This document shows positions 10,286-18,772 of a DNA stretch of 60,308 nucleotides, one piece after another. This stretch comes from Nostoc sp. LEGE 12450 (lineage in GTDB: Bacteria; Cyanobacteriota; Cyanobacteriia; Cyanobacteriales; Nostocaceae). The notes below the pieces were generated by a model, which searched no databases, was not told where the DNA came from, and was given only the letters and a program-made list of their open reading frames with translations. Location of the stretch: NCBI RefSeq assembly GCF_015206895.1, contig NZ_JADEXU010000033.1, forward strand, positions 1-60,308, written 5' to 3'. How positions within the stretch are numbered: position 1 is the first letter of the stretch; the number at the start of each line of letters is the position of its first letter. A program made the position numbers and the translations under genes.

Positions 10286-11506
10286 ATGAACAACAGAGCG
10301 AACCAAAGGCATGAAGAACATCATGCAATACAATATTTCTGTATATTCAATCGAATGTTGATTTTCGTTGCAGAGATATTTATATCACGCAGCCTGGTTG
10401 CTGGAGAGTTAGCCCTGCGGTTGTTGCAAAAATTCCAGCGTATCAGACTTTCCTCGCTAAGGCGAGGACACTCATCTGTGAAAACACCAGTTGCTCCTCT
10501 ATATAAAAATGAAGCAGAAAGGCTCAAAGCATTAACAGACTACAATATTCTGGATACTCTACCTGAACAAGCATTTGATGACCTAACTGCTATTGCTGCC
10601 TACATTTGCAAAACTCCAATTGCTTTAATTAGCTTAGTAGATGCCGATCGCCAATGGTTTAAATCTAACATTGGACTAAAAGTTAGAGAAACGCCCAGAG
10701 AGTCGGCTTTTTGCTCCCATGCTATTCTGCACCCAGAGAATATATTAGTAATTCCCAACGCCATCAAGGACGCTCGCTTTGCGAACAATCCTCTAGTCAA
10801 AAGTAATTCTAAAATTCGTTTTTACGCTGGTGTGCCACTAGTTACGCCTAATGGTTTTCCAATAGGGACGTTGTGTGTTATGGACACCGTTCCTCGTCAG
10901 CTAAGTTACCAGCAGTTGGATGTACTGCGCCGCCTAACTCGGCAAGCGATCGCTCAGATGGAACTCATTCAGGAAATTCGCAACCGTAAACAATTAGAGA
11001 TAGAAGGAAGGCAGCTATCGCTGACCGACGATCTAACAGGTTTGCATAACCGACGTGGCTTCTTCGTGATGGCTGAACAACAGTTGAAAATTGCTCACCG
11101 CATGAGATTGTTGTGCTGGGTGATTTTCATTGATTTAGATGGGCTAAAACTGATTAACGACACCCTTGGTCATGATATGGGGGATGCCTTGATTGTTGAT
11201 GCTGGTCGATTACTCAAGCAAAGTTTTCGGAACTCGGATATTGTTGCTCGCTTGGGTGGAGATGAGTTCATTGTTTTCATCTCCAGCTACTTTAAGGATG
11301 CTGATAGCATCCAAGCGTATCTGCAAGTAAATATTGCCAGCTTTAATCAACAGCAAAGCCGTAGTTATGAACTTTCGATGAGTATGGGAATAGAGCGTTA
11401 CTTACCAGAAAGTAATATGTCATTAGAACAACTAATTGCCAGGTCTGACGAATTAATGTACGCTCATAAGCGTCTCAAGCGGCAATCTATTCATCAGCAA
11501 GAGTAG
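10286..11506 (+). CDS. GAF-GGDEF diguanylate cyclase
   Basis: The protein should make cyclic di-GMP from two GTP. A GAF domain covers about residues 75-230 (ERLKALTDYNILDTLPE opens it). A GGDEF domain covers about 243-400, with an intact active-site RLGGDEF (324-328). An RxxD inhibitory site, RNSD at 315-318, lies exactly five residues before GGDEF and predicts product feedback. The start is uncertain. ATG 10286 has AGGG about 6 nt upstream and adds a 64-residue extension with a hydrophobic stretch. GTG 10478, with AGGA 9 nt upstream, gives the usual family start, KTPVAPL..NEAERL. GAF ligand binding or redox input probably controls activity. There is no effector gene next to it. Confidence 0.85.
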   Translation: MNNRANQRHEEHHAIQYFCIFNRMLIFVAEIFISRSLVAGELALRLLQKFQRIRLSSLRRGHSSVKTPVAPLYKNEAERLKALTDYNILDTLPEQAFDDLTAIAAYICKTPIALISLVDADRQWFKSNIGLKVRETPRESAFCSHAILHPENILVIPNAIKDARFANNPLVKSNSKIRFYAGVPLVTPNGFPIGTLCVMDTVPRQLSYQQLDVLRRLTRQAIAQMELIQEIRNRKQLEIEGRQLSLTDDLTGLHNRRGFFVMAEQQLKIAHRMRLLCWVIFIDLDGLKLINDTLGHDMGDALIVDAGRLLKQSFRNSDIVARLGGDEFIVFISSYFKDADSIQAYLQVNIASFNQQQSRSYELSMSMGIERYLPESNMSLEQLIARSDELMYAHKRLKRQSIHQQE

Positions 11507-12019
11507 AGATTAGTGTTATTTTATAAATTTTTGTCGTTAGAGAAAAATATGCTGATTTCAAATTGGTGAAAATCTTAATAAAAATAAGCTGTGTATCGCT
11601 GTTTATATATCAAAGTGCGATCGCATAAATTGAATGAACTTTGTTGTTATACCTGTCACTTCAGTAGTTAATTGGAATTTTGCGATACTCGTTAATCTAT
11701 CTCAGAACTCCGTTAACGAGTCTTTTATACTCGTGAATCCATCTGTCAAGGCTTGAATACCAATAATTCCCACTGCATAGATATCGCTGGTCAATTGTGG
11801 AGTGCGATTAGCTTGTTCACTTGGCATATAACCATGAGTACCAATGGCTACGATAAAATTTGTTTGTCCTTAGAATTATATAAGATTTATGTGAATTTTA
11901 TTTAGCTAAAAATAATTTTTCGTATTCTTAAATACATATTTTTTTGTTGAGAAGAAGCAAAAAATAAAGGTGAGCATAGCTCACCTGACTTTGTTACTTA
12001 TACACTCAAAATTCAGAAG
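11507..12019. other. Intergenic region with a protein kinase remnant
   Basis: No intact gene lies between the cyclase and the gene at 12020. The middle holds a broken Ser/Thr kinase fragment, described separately. The remainder is A+T-rich without notable structure. Confidence 0.6.
11702..11869 (-). pseudogene. Remnant of a Ser/Thr protein kinase (subdomains VIII-IX)
   Basis: Read on the minus strand, 56 codons between an upstream TAA and a TGA encode AIGTHGYMPSEQ followed by LTSDIYAVGIIGIQALTD. These are the activation-loop end (GT.GYMP.EQ) and the SDIYALG..G...LT motif of Hanks-type kinases as found in Nostoc. The N-lobe, the catalytic HRD and DFG motifs and the C-terminus are missing. It has no plausible start of its own. 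It is therefore a fragment of a deleted kinase gene. Confidence 0.8.
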
Positions 12020-12541
12020 TTACTTGCGACCACCCAACCACTTAGCCGCTGCAATGCCGAGAATACCTGCCACTACAGGATTACTGAGAAACTTGATAAT
12101 CCCTGGTTGCTCTGCCAGCACTTCGCGGAAAATATCGGGATGGTTATGATATGCGAAAGACGCGAGTTTGCTAACATCATCAGCAGTCATGCGGCTGGCG
12201 TGGTGTGTAGAAAGCCCCAATTGTTGCTCTAGATGCTTCTCGTCTAGTTTTCTTTCTTTCAAGTGTTTAAAAAAGGCTCTTGCGACATCATCCCGTTCAT
12301 TGGGTTTAATTTGTGCGATCGCATTCTGTAATTCTGGCTCCATTTGGCTGGTTGGAATCCGATCTGGATGTAAAGACTTACCAAATAAATGCCGACGTTG
12401 ATCTGGTGTTGTCCGTTGAGCAAAATCATCAAAATTTTGATATTCCGCCGTTGCTTCTGCTGTAGTATCATCCAGAGATTCAACATCACCTTTAGCCAAA
12501 TCTTTCATTATTTGACGCTTGTAATCTTCACTGGTTGCCAC
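12020..12541 (-). CDS. Conserved hypothetical protein with C-terminal hydrophobic tail
   Basis: This 173-residue protein is acidic and helical. It contains a segment rich in D, E and H (HPDRIPTSQMEPELQNAI), ending in NPVVAGILGIAAAKWLGGRK, a short hydrophobic helix with a basic tail. The start was moved to a GTG at 12541, because GGAG sits 9 nt upstream and would lie inside the coding sequence if the ATG at 12568 were used. I do not know its function. It shares direction with the lipoprotein gene just upstream (113 bp gap), and small stress-type proteins follow in the same orientation. Confidence 0.6.
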   Translation of the reverse strand: MATSEDYKRQIMKDLAKGDVESLDDTTAEATAEYQNFDDFAQRTTPDQRRHLFGKSLHPDRIPTSQMEPELQNAIAQIKPNERDDVARAFFKHLKERKLDEKHLEQQLGLSTHHASRMTADDVSKLASFAYHNHPDIFREVLAEQPGIIKFLSNPVVAGILGIAAAKWLGGRK

Positions 12542-12654
12542 TTTACTTATCTCCTTTCTTTTCATCAAACTCTTTGGATGGCTGGTATTTCCAAGCCATA
12601 ATTACAAATTCCATTTCTCAAACTTTCTTCAAGTTTTTACTGCAAATACAGCAA

Positions 12655-13095
12655 TTATGTATACTTAACTTGATTAGTTTGAGTGTCATATTCAGTAGTC
12701 AAAATCAATTGCTTATCAGGTGCGTAAATCAAAACCTTTAAGTCTTGTTTGGGGAAGTTTTTATGAAAACCTTGAACTAAGGATTTTGCTAATGGTCGCA
12801 CTTCGTTCGGACGAACTTTAGGGGAAATCACAACACCTAGTTTGTTGTTATCACGAACAAAAGCGTCCTGAACTAAACCTTGAGATGTTTGCACAACCCA
12901 AGTACCAAAGGTTTGTCCGCCTGGGGTATTGCCTCGCTCTAACTCTGCATAAGTTACATCTCGGCCAATCGCTGACGGAGTTGTTGTGCGGTCAACTTGT
13001 GATACAGTAGCACCACCACAGGCGGTAGTTATCAACAGTACTCCGATTAAAAATAAAGTCGCCAATATTTTGCGACTTTGCTGAAACAGAATCAT
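12655..13095 (-). CDS. Putative lipoprotein, 146 residues
   Basis: The N-terminus is a lipoprotein signal peptide: basic MILFQQSRK, a hydrophobic core, then the lipobox ITTAC with the modified cysteine at residue 26 followed by GG. The mature part (about 120 residues) has a mixed alpha/beta look with a conserved-looking KLGVVISPKVRPNEVRPLA segment. The ATG at 13095 is chosen because AGGAGG lies 7 nt upstream; the longer frame from 13125 would read through that site. The family is unknown to me. It is likely anchored to a membrane facing the periplasm. Confidence 0.7.
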   Translation of the reverse strand: MILFQQSRKILATLFLIGVLLITTACGGATVSQVDRTTTPSAIGRDVTYAELERGNTPGGQTFGTWVVQTSQGLVQDAFVRDNNKLGVVISPKVRPNEVRPLAKSLVQGFHKNFPKQDLKVLIYAPDKQLILTTEYDTQTNQVKYT

Positions 13096-13125
13096 TTTTT
13101 TACCTCCTGAAAAAACTTTAAACAA

Positions 13126-13559
13126 CAGATAGAATAAATTGCAATACGGTTAATTTAATACCAAAATTTTTCAACTGCGTAGCTTCGATTGAGAAAATAA
13201 ACTCAACATTTTTAAGGGTTTATTGAGTTGCTCTTTGCTTAACCTAATTTGCAATTTTTCTTAACTGAACCGTATTCGAATAAATTGTATGTCTCAACTA
13301 ATTTATTAACTTTATAAGCTTTGAATTTATAGAGGTTATTCCTCTAAGTTTAGGAATTTTTTTTGTAATGGTAGAGACGTGATTAATTACGTCTCTACAA
13401 GATTTCTGTAAATCAAGCTAGTCCTTTATCTTTCAATGGTTAGCTAAGAAGAAAATAAAGGGTTATAGCGTTGAATACTCAACAATCCATCCTATTCTGC
13501 AAAAATGGAATCCACCCCATTTATATTCCCTAGAGTTTTTGCAAAATTATTATGAATTG
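13126..13559. other. Intergenic region with repeat words and one palindrome
   Basis: No gene is seen. AATACGGTT at 13143 and AACCGTATT near 13268 face each other as a loose inverted repeat, and a 28-bp palindrome sits at 13371-13398. The rest is A+T-rich. Confidence 0.5.
13371..13398. repeat. 28-bp palindrome (GTAGAGACGTGATTAAT family)
   Basis: The sequence is self-complementary except for one base pair. It belongs to the same family as the inverted repeats at 4691-4755 and 44772-44791. It lies between two minus-strand genes. Confidence 0.65.
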
Positions 13560-13742
13560 TTAGTCAATATTTTTCTTGACATTATCTTTTACGTCTTCAA
13601 TTCCATGACGTACTTCGCTTTCAGCTTGCTTTGCTTTACCTTTGGCTTTATCTTCTGGATCGCCAGTAACATTTCCTAATGCTTCTTGGGCTTTACCTTC
13701 AACATTTTTAGCTGCTGCTTTTGCGCGATCTTCTATGCTCAT
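13560..13742 (-). CDS. CsbD family stress protein
   Basis: This 60-residue, highly charged protein begins MSIEDRAKAAAKNVEGKAQEA and contains the family core GNVTGDPEDKAKGKAKQAES. CsbD-like proteins are small, probably poorly folded stress proteins, controlled by the general stress response in Bacillus; their molecular role is unclear. AGGAG lies 7 nt before the ATG. The length is normal for the family. It stands alone, with 434 bp to the lipoprotein gene downstream. Confidence 0.9.
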   Translation of the reverse strand: MSIEDRAKAAAKNVEGKAQEALGNVTGDPEDKAKGKAKQAESEVRHGIEDVKDNVKKNID

Positions 13743-14034
13743 TTTGAACTCCTGATTTAATCAAAAACTTATTTCAAGGCTGTAATATTAGCTTTGAAAT
13801 ACTTTGTTATTACCTTTACACACTAACTTAAACTTTTTGCTAAAGCCTTCTACCACAAGGCATATTAAACAATTAAAAATTAATAGTTAAAAATTAAAAA
13901 TGCAGGAAACTAATTGTAGTAAGCGTTCTGGGCGTTATTTGAATACGAAATAAATTAAGAAAAGCTTAGTTCTCTATGCTAAAAGACATAGATAAATTGC
14001 AAATATTGTAATGTCTACTTTTGATTTTTTAGCT
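13743..14034. other. Gene-free stretch between csbD-like gene and the RPI-repeat gene terminator
   Basis: The stretch is A+T-rich, with short direct repeats of AATTAAAAATTAA type near 13870. The csbD-like promoter should be in its left part. Nothing else is recognised. Confidence 0.45.
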
Positions 14035-14066
14035 AAAAAAACCCAGTTCTTGTACAGAACTGGGTT
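14035..14066 (-). terminator. Rho-independent terminator of the RPI-repeat gene
   Basis: An 11-bp perfect stem (14040-14050 with 14056-14066) has a 5-nt loop. Read on the minus strand it is followed by a run of seven T. It lies 27 bp past the stop of the gene at 14093. Confidence 0.85.
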
Positions 14067-14092
14067 AATAATGTTATGGGGATATTTGTTGT

Positions 14093-14551
14093 CTAATCTA
14101 GAAAACCCATCAGGCTTTCAGAATTGTCAATCTCATTTGATGCTATTGGACGGTTCCCAAATGTGGAATAGCTTTCAGAAATTATTAATGCACTGGAGGC
14201 AATTGGACGAACACCAGAGAGGTTGATGCTTTCAACAACTTGGAATGTATTAGCACCAATTGGACGAATACCCATTGAGTTATAGGTTTCAACTACTTCC
14301 AAGGTACTGGTGCTAACGGGACGCACCCCAGCAATTGAGAGGTGTTCAGCAACTTCTAAGTCGCTAGCGCCTATGGGACGAATTCCAGAAATAGCAAGTG
14401 TTCCAGAAGCCCCCACTGGCAGTTCTCCTTCGACTTTCTCTGCATTCAAGCCCTGGTCTTGTTGGTTTTCAACTTCCTCTGTAGTTTCCCCTGAAGACTT
14501 GGCATTGTTTTGCCGAGAACTGATTGCTTTGCCAGCGCTGCTAATAGCCAT
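14093..14551 (-). CDS. 19-residue RPI-repeat protein of unknown function
   Basis: This 152-residue protein has a polar N-terminus rich in S, Q and E (about 1-48). It then has at least four consecutive 19-residue repeats with the pattern (A/S)S.L.V.E....(A/S)G(I/V)RPI(G/A/S), plus partial units at both ends. The C-terminus ends SLMGFLD. There is no signal peptide, cysteine or transmembrane segment. Regular alternation of a beta-like V.V.E segment with a fixed GxRPI turn suggests a small solenoid or an interaction scaffold. A strong terminator follows, so the gene forms its own transcript. I do not recognise a named family. Confidence 0.6.
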   Translation of the reverse strand: MAISSAGKAISSRQNNAKSSGETTEEVENQQDQGLNAEKVEGELPVGASGTLAISGIRPIGASDLEVAEHLSIAGVRPVSTSTLEVVETYNSMGIRPIGANTFQVVESINLSGVRPIASSALIISESYSTFGNRPIASNEIDNSESLMGFLD

Positions 14552-14804
14552 AAACGAAGACCTCTGGTTTGTTAATTGAATTTTACAATAATTAAGGAAA
14601 GATGAAATTTTTTCCCATATACTTTAGAGTTTAACCTTAAAAAACCTCACATAGATATAAGAATCTTTAAAACTGATACATAAGTAAATTTTAATTAATA
14701 AGTTTTGTAATAAATTATTACCATTTATTTAGTCTAATAAGCCAGCTACAATAGATACAGGGCGAAATCGTCACCATGAGATAGGGTATTTTCAGCAAAA
14801 CTGT

Positions 14805-16802
14805 ATGACAGAATTTTGTCTTCAAGCTCCCTTTAGTCCCACAGGCGATCAACCACAAGCGATCGCACAACTTACTGCTAGTATCCAATCAGGCAACCGT
14901 TACCAAACTTTACTAGGAGCCACTGGAACTGGCAAGACATTTTCGGTAGCAGCAGTTATTGAGAAAATTGGTAAGCCTACCTTAGTTCTGGCGCACAACA
15001 AAACCTTGGCTGCACAGCTTTGTAACGAGTTGCGGGATTTCTTCCCCAACAACGCAGTCGAGTATTTTGTCAGCTACTACGATTACTATCAGCCAGAAGC
15101 GTATATTCCCGTTACCGACACTTATATTGAAAAAACGGCAGCGATTAATGATGAAATTGATATGTTACGGCATTCAGCGACGCGATCGCTGTTTGAACGT
15201 CGTGATGTCATTGTCGTTGCTTCCATTAGCTGCATCTACGGTTTAGGAATGCCAGCAGAATATCTCAAAGCTGCCATCCCTCTCCAAATAGGTATGGAAG
15301 TAAATCAACGCCAAATTTTACGGGATTTGGCAAATGTTCAATATAGCCGCAACGACATAGAAATGGGCCGGGGAAAATTTCGTGTCCGTGGTGATGTCTT
15401 AGAAATTGGCCCAGCTTATGAAGACCGAATTATTCGCGTCGAATTCTTTGGTGATGAAATAGACGCGATTCGCTATATTGACCCGGTGACAGGTGAAATT
15501 CTCAAGAGCTTGGAAGCGGTGAATATCTACCCAGCACGTCACTTTGTCACCCCAGAAGAACGGTTAGAAGTAGCTTGTCATGACATTGCAGCAGAACTAA
15601 AACAGCAGAAACTAGACTTAGAACAAGCTGGGAAACTATTAGAAGCGCAACGCATAGATCAACGTACACGCTATGACCTAGAAATGCTACGCGAAGTAGG
15701 TTACTGCAACGGCGTTGAAAACTATTCTCGTCACTTAGCAGGAAGGCAAGCCGGAGATCCACCAGAATGTTTAATTGATTATTTTCCTAAAGATTGGCTA
15801 TTAATTATCGATGAATCTCACGTTACTGTACCCCAAATTCGGGGTATGTATAACGGTGATCAAGCGAGAAAAAAAGTTTTAATTGAACATGGATTTCGGC
15901 TTCCTAGCGCTGCTGATAACCGTCCTTTGAAAGCTGAAGAATTTTGGCAAAAGGTTAATCAGTGTATTTTTGTTTCCGCAACTCCCGGAACTTGGGAAAT
16001 AGAAGTTTCTGAAGACCATGTAGTTGAGCAAGTGATTAGACCAACTGGGGTGGTTGATCCAGAAATTTCTGTGCGTCCTACAGAAGGACAAATTGATGAT
16101 TTGTTAGGCGAAATTAAAGATAGAGCCGATCGCCATGAACGAGTGTTAATTACCACATTAACCAAGCGGATGGCGGAAGACTTAACCGAATATTTGCAAG
16201 ACCGCAGTATAAGGGTAAGGTATTTACATTCTGAAATTACTTCTATTGAGCGCATTGAGATTTTGCAGAACTTGCGCGAGGGTAAATTTGATGTTTTGGT
16301 TGGGGTGAATTTGCTGCGGGAAGGCTTGGATTTACCCGAAGTTTCCTTAGTAGCAATTATGGATGCAGATAAAGAAGGTTTTCTGCGAACCGAGCGTTCC
16401 TTAATTCAAACTATTGGTAGAGCCGCACGCCACGTCCAGGGGCAGGCAATTTTGTATGCCGATAATATGACAGGTAGCATGATTAAAGCTATTGATGAAA
16501 CAGACAGGCGGCGTGGTATTCAAACGGCACATAATCGACTAAATGGTATTACACCACAACCGATTGTCAAAAAATCAAGTAATGCGATTTTGGCTTTTTT
16601 AGATGTATCTCGGCGGTTAAATGCAACTGACCTGAAAGTTGTAGATGAACATATAGATGAACTGCCATTAGAACAGATTCCAGGGTTGATTACTCTGTTA
16701 GAAGCGCAGATGAAAGAAGCGGCGAAAAAACTGGAATTTGAAGAGGCGGGTAAATTGCGCGATCGCATTAAACATCTGCGGGATAAAATGTTAGGACGTT
16801 AA
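14805..16802 (+). CDS. uvrB: UvrABC system protein B
   Basis: This 665-residue damage-verifying helicase of nucleotide excision repair is loaded by UvrA and recruits UvrC. Walker A GATGTGKT is at residues 38-45. The beta-hairpin region [12 protein letters not shown] is near 92. Helicase motifs (IDESHV, and later GRAARHVQG) are present. The C-terminal UVR motif ([20 protein letters not shown]) binds UvrC. The length is typical. The last ~30 bp and the start of the next gene have been duplicated at 17390, downstream of the Uma2 gene. Confidence 0.97.
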   Translation: MTEFCLQAPFSPTGDQPQAIAQLTASIQSGNRYQTLLGATGTGKTFSVAAVIEKIGKPTLVLAHNKTLAAQLCNELRDFFPNNAVEYFVSYYDYYQPEAYIPVTDTYIEKTAAINDEIDMLRHSATRSLFERRDVIVVASISCIYGLGMPAEYLKAAIPLQIGMEVNQRQILRDLANVQYSRNDIEMGRGKFRVRGDVLEIGPAYEDRIIRVEFFGDEIDAIRYIDPVTGEILKSLEAVNIYPARHFVTPEERLEVACHDIAAELKQQKLDLEQAGKLLEAQRIDQRTRYDLEMLREVGYCNGVENYSRHLAGRQAGDPPECLIDYFPKDWLLIIDESHVTVPQIRGMYNGDQARKKVLIEHGFRLPSAADNRPLKAEEFWQKVNQCIFVSATPGTWEIEVSEDHVVEQVIRPTGVVDPEISVRPTEGQIDDLLGEIKDRADRHERVLITTLTKRMAEDLTEYLQDRSIRVRYLHSEITSIERIEILQNLREGKFDVLVGVNLLREGLDLPEVSLVAIMDADKEGFLRTERSLIQTIGRAARHVQGQAILYADNMTGSMIKAIDETDRRRGIQTAHNRLNGITPQPIVKKSSNAILAFLDVSRRLNATDLKVVDEHIDELPLEQIPGLITLLEAQMKEAAKKLEFEEAGKLRDRIKHLRDKMLGR

Positions 16803-16803
16803 C

Positions 16804-17373
16804 GTGAATCTTATGCTGACCAATATTCGCCTAATTAGTGTTCAAGAATATCACAAAATGGCGGAAACGGGGATTTTTCATCCTGAAGAACGCTTAGAAT
16901 TAATCGCGGGACAAATCATCAGAATGTCAGCAAAAGGAACTGCTCACGAATCAGCAATTACCCGCACAGAAAGGTTATTACGTCAACGTTTGGGTGACAA
17001 AGTTTTATTAAGAATCCAGTCACCAGTTCAACTTGACGATTACTCGGAACCAGAGCCAGATATTTCAGTTGTGAAGCTAAATCCATTAGATTATGAGGAT
17101 CACTATCCCAATGCTTCCGAAGTATTTTTACTGATTGAAATAGCTGATTCCAGTCTCAAATATGATCGAGAAGTAAAAGCGATTGCATACTCTAAGTCAG
17201 GTATTATTGAGTACTGGATTTTAGATGTGAATGGACGCAAGTTGTATATGTATCGTCTCCCTAGTCCAGACGGATATCACAGTGAAAGCATACTTGCAGA
17301 GGATGTGACAATTTCACCTTTAGCTTTTGGTGATTGTGCGATCGCAATTAGGGAATTATTGCGAAAAATCTGA
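16804..17373 (+). CDS. Uma2 family (DUF820) endonuclease-fold protein
   Basis: This 189-residue protein has the Uma2 PD-(D/E)XK-like arrangement: EERLELIAGQI near the N-terminus, EPEPDISVVK, then LLIEIADSSLKYDREVKA and GIIEYWILD. Uma2 genes are strongly expanded in cyanobacteria and are considered restriction-type or mobile nuclease-fold proteins; their real function is not settled. The GTG at 16804 lies one base after the uvrB stop, and an ATG at 16813 is the alternative, so translation is probably coupled to uvrB. A degenerate second copy of parts of this gene follows. It is the same subfamily as the gene at 52969. Confidence 0.82.
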   Translation: MNLMLTNIRLISVQEYHKMAETGIFHPEERLELIAGQIIRMSAKGTAHESAITRTERLLRQRLGDKVLLRIQSPVQLDDYSEPEPDISVVKLNPLDYEDHYPNASEVFLLIEIADSSLKYDREVKAIAYSKSGIIEYWILDVNGRKLYMYRLPSPDGYHSESILAEDVTISPLAFGDCAIAIRELLRKI

Positions 17374-17389
17374 GAGGCGATCGCCAGAA

Positions 17390-17580
17390 AACATCTGCGG
17401 GATAAAATGCTAGGACGTTAACGTGAATCTCATGCTGACCAAATATTAGCCTAAATTGAAATAGCTGATTCCAGTCTCAAGTATGAGCGAGAAGTAAAGG
17501 CGATGGCTTTTCTACGAGAGGAGAGGCTTGTCTGCGACACGTTCCGCGAACGCCAATGCCAAGGGCGAACGCATACTCTA
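17390..17580 (+). pseudogene. Decayed duplicate of the uvrB 3' end and Uma2 gene, carrying an inserted micro-repeat
   Basis: Positions 17390-17452 repeat 16771-16833 (uvrB last codons, stop, Uma2 start) with few changes. Directly after, 17454-17504 repeats 17134-17184 from the middle of Uma2. About 300 bp of the gene between these parts are missing. Then a 66-bp insert (17505-17570) of the small-dispersed-repeat type (TTCTACGAGAGG... TTCCGCGAACGCC) interrupts the copy, and GCATACTCTA resumes the Uma2 sequence at 17571. This shows duplication, internal deletion and micro-repeat insertion. Confidence 0.82.
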
Positions 17581-17656
17581 AATACTTTTGTTGCTAGAGT
17601 TCTTTTCTTGAATTCTCAGCAAATATAGTTATCTAACTCACTAAAGGAGAACCATC

Positions 17657-17983
17657 ATGGCTGTATATTTAATTGCAGACGTTAAGGTTACGGATGATGC
17701 CTGGATTTCGGACTACGCAGCAAATGTCCACGATATCGTACATAATCATGGAGGGAAATACCTTTCCCGCAGTGGTAATATTACGACTATTGAAGGCGAG
17801 GAATTAGGAACAACATTGCTTGCTTTGCTGGAATTTCCTTCTACGGAAGCAGCGCAAGCGTTTGTTAACGATCCAGCCTATGCAAAATATCGTCAAGCTC
17901 GCCAGGCTGGTAGTATCAGCAGGTTGCATATAATCGACGACACCGATGCTGCCGGAACCATACCGTATTTACCAAAAGGTTAA
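17657..17983 (+). CDS. DUF1330 domain protein
   Basis: This 108-residue protein is of the dimeric ferredoxin-like alpha+beta barrel type. It has MAVYLIADVKVTD at the N-terminus, the core GGKYLSRSG and LLEFPSTEAAQAF, and SRLHIID near the C-terminus. DUF1330 proteins resemble stress-responsive or monooxygenase-like small barrels with no assigned substrate. AAAGGAG lies 6 nt before the ATG, giving a firm start. The gene stands alone between the decayed Uma2 copy and another Uma2 gene. Confidence 0.85.
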   Translation: MAVYLIADVKVTDDAWISDYAANVHDIVHNHGGKYLSRSGNITTIEGEELGTTLLALLEFPSTEAAQAFVNDPAYAKYRQARQAGSISRLHIIDDTDAAGTIPYLPKG

Positions 17984-18124
17984 TATCGTCGATTGTCCGA
18001 TTTGATCCAAAATATACATCTAGATAAATATACATTATGTTTACTTTGGATCGCCTTTTAGATACTCATAGCTTTATCTGGCTACGCTATCCTAAATAAA
18101 CTGAATCATTAAGAGATCGCGCCG

Positions 18125-18727
18125 ATGGTTGCTTTACCCGATCGCATTTTGATGAGTGCAGAAGAATATCTAGTTTGGGAACCTACCCAAGAAGAACGCT
18201 ACGAGTATTGGGATGGCGAAGTTGTGATGATGAGTGGTGCTACACGCAACCATAATCGGATTTCTCTGAATTTCTCGAAGTTTCTAGATGATGCCCTAGC
18301 CGATGTCTACGACGGGCTACACCTACGTACCTGCGAAGTGTACATTGTAGATGTAAAGGTGCAGGTAGAACCGGGGCAAAAGTATTTTTATCCAGATGTG
18401 GTGGTAACTTGCGATGAGCGAGACACTGATCCACAATTAGTACAATTTCCCTGTTTAATTATCAAAGTGCTATCACCTTCAACTGAAGCAGCCGATAGAG
18501 GGAAAAAGTTTGCTAAATATCGCCAATCTCCAACCTTACAAGAATATGTCTTAGTACAAGTAGCTCAACCGATTGTAGAAGTGTTTCGGCGCAACGAACA
18601 GGGAAAATGGGTGCTGTCGGAGTATAATTTGGACGATATATTGCGACTGGAATCTGTAGATGTGGAAATTGCGATCGCCCATTTGTATCGACAAGTACAA
18701 TTGGAAAGCGAAACCACTGATAATTGA
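18125..18727 (+). CDS. Uma2 family endonuclease-fold protein
   Basis: This 200-residue Uma2 protein has YEYWDGEVVMMSGAT..H, YPDVVVTCDE (Asp of the nuclease core), IKVLSPSTEAADRGKKFAKY and LQEYVLVQ. It belongs to the common 'MSAEEYL.WE' subfamily, different from the copy at 16804. Residues VYDGLHLRT (nucleotides 18305-18331), between the helix and the CEVYIVDVKV strand, look like an in-frame micro-repeat insertion. The ATPase gene starts 45 bp downstream on the same strand. Confidence 0.82.
   Translation: MVALPDRILMSAEEYLVWEPTQEERYEYWDGEVVMMSGATRNHNRISLNFSKFLDDALADVYDGLHLRTCEVYIVDVKVQVEPGQKYFYPDVVVTCDERDTDPQLVQFPCLIIKVLSPSTEAADRGKKFAKYRQSPTLQEYVLVQVAQPIVEVFRRNEQGKWVLSEYNLDDILRLESVDVEIAIAHLYRQVQLESETTDN
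18301..18328. repeat. Micro-repeat element inside an Uma2 gene
   Basis: CGATGTCTACGACGGGCTAC followed by ACCTACGT matches the Nostoc small dispersed repeat type that starts GATGTCT and ends CTACG. It adds about nine codons in frame at a loop position. The family assignment is from memory of such repeats, not from a search. Confidence 0.5.
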
Positions 18728-18772
18728 ATAGATGATAGATTAAAATTTTCTCTTCAGCAGATATGTAGGAAA

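Noticed and set aside
10134..10328. 64-codon minus-strand frame before the cyclase gene
   Set aside because: It overlaps both neighbours and has no protein-like features.
15547..16768. Several minus-strand frames inside uvrB
   Set aside because: They are mirror frames of a well supported gene.
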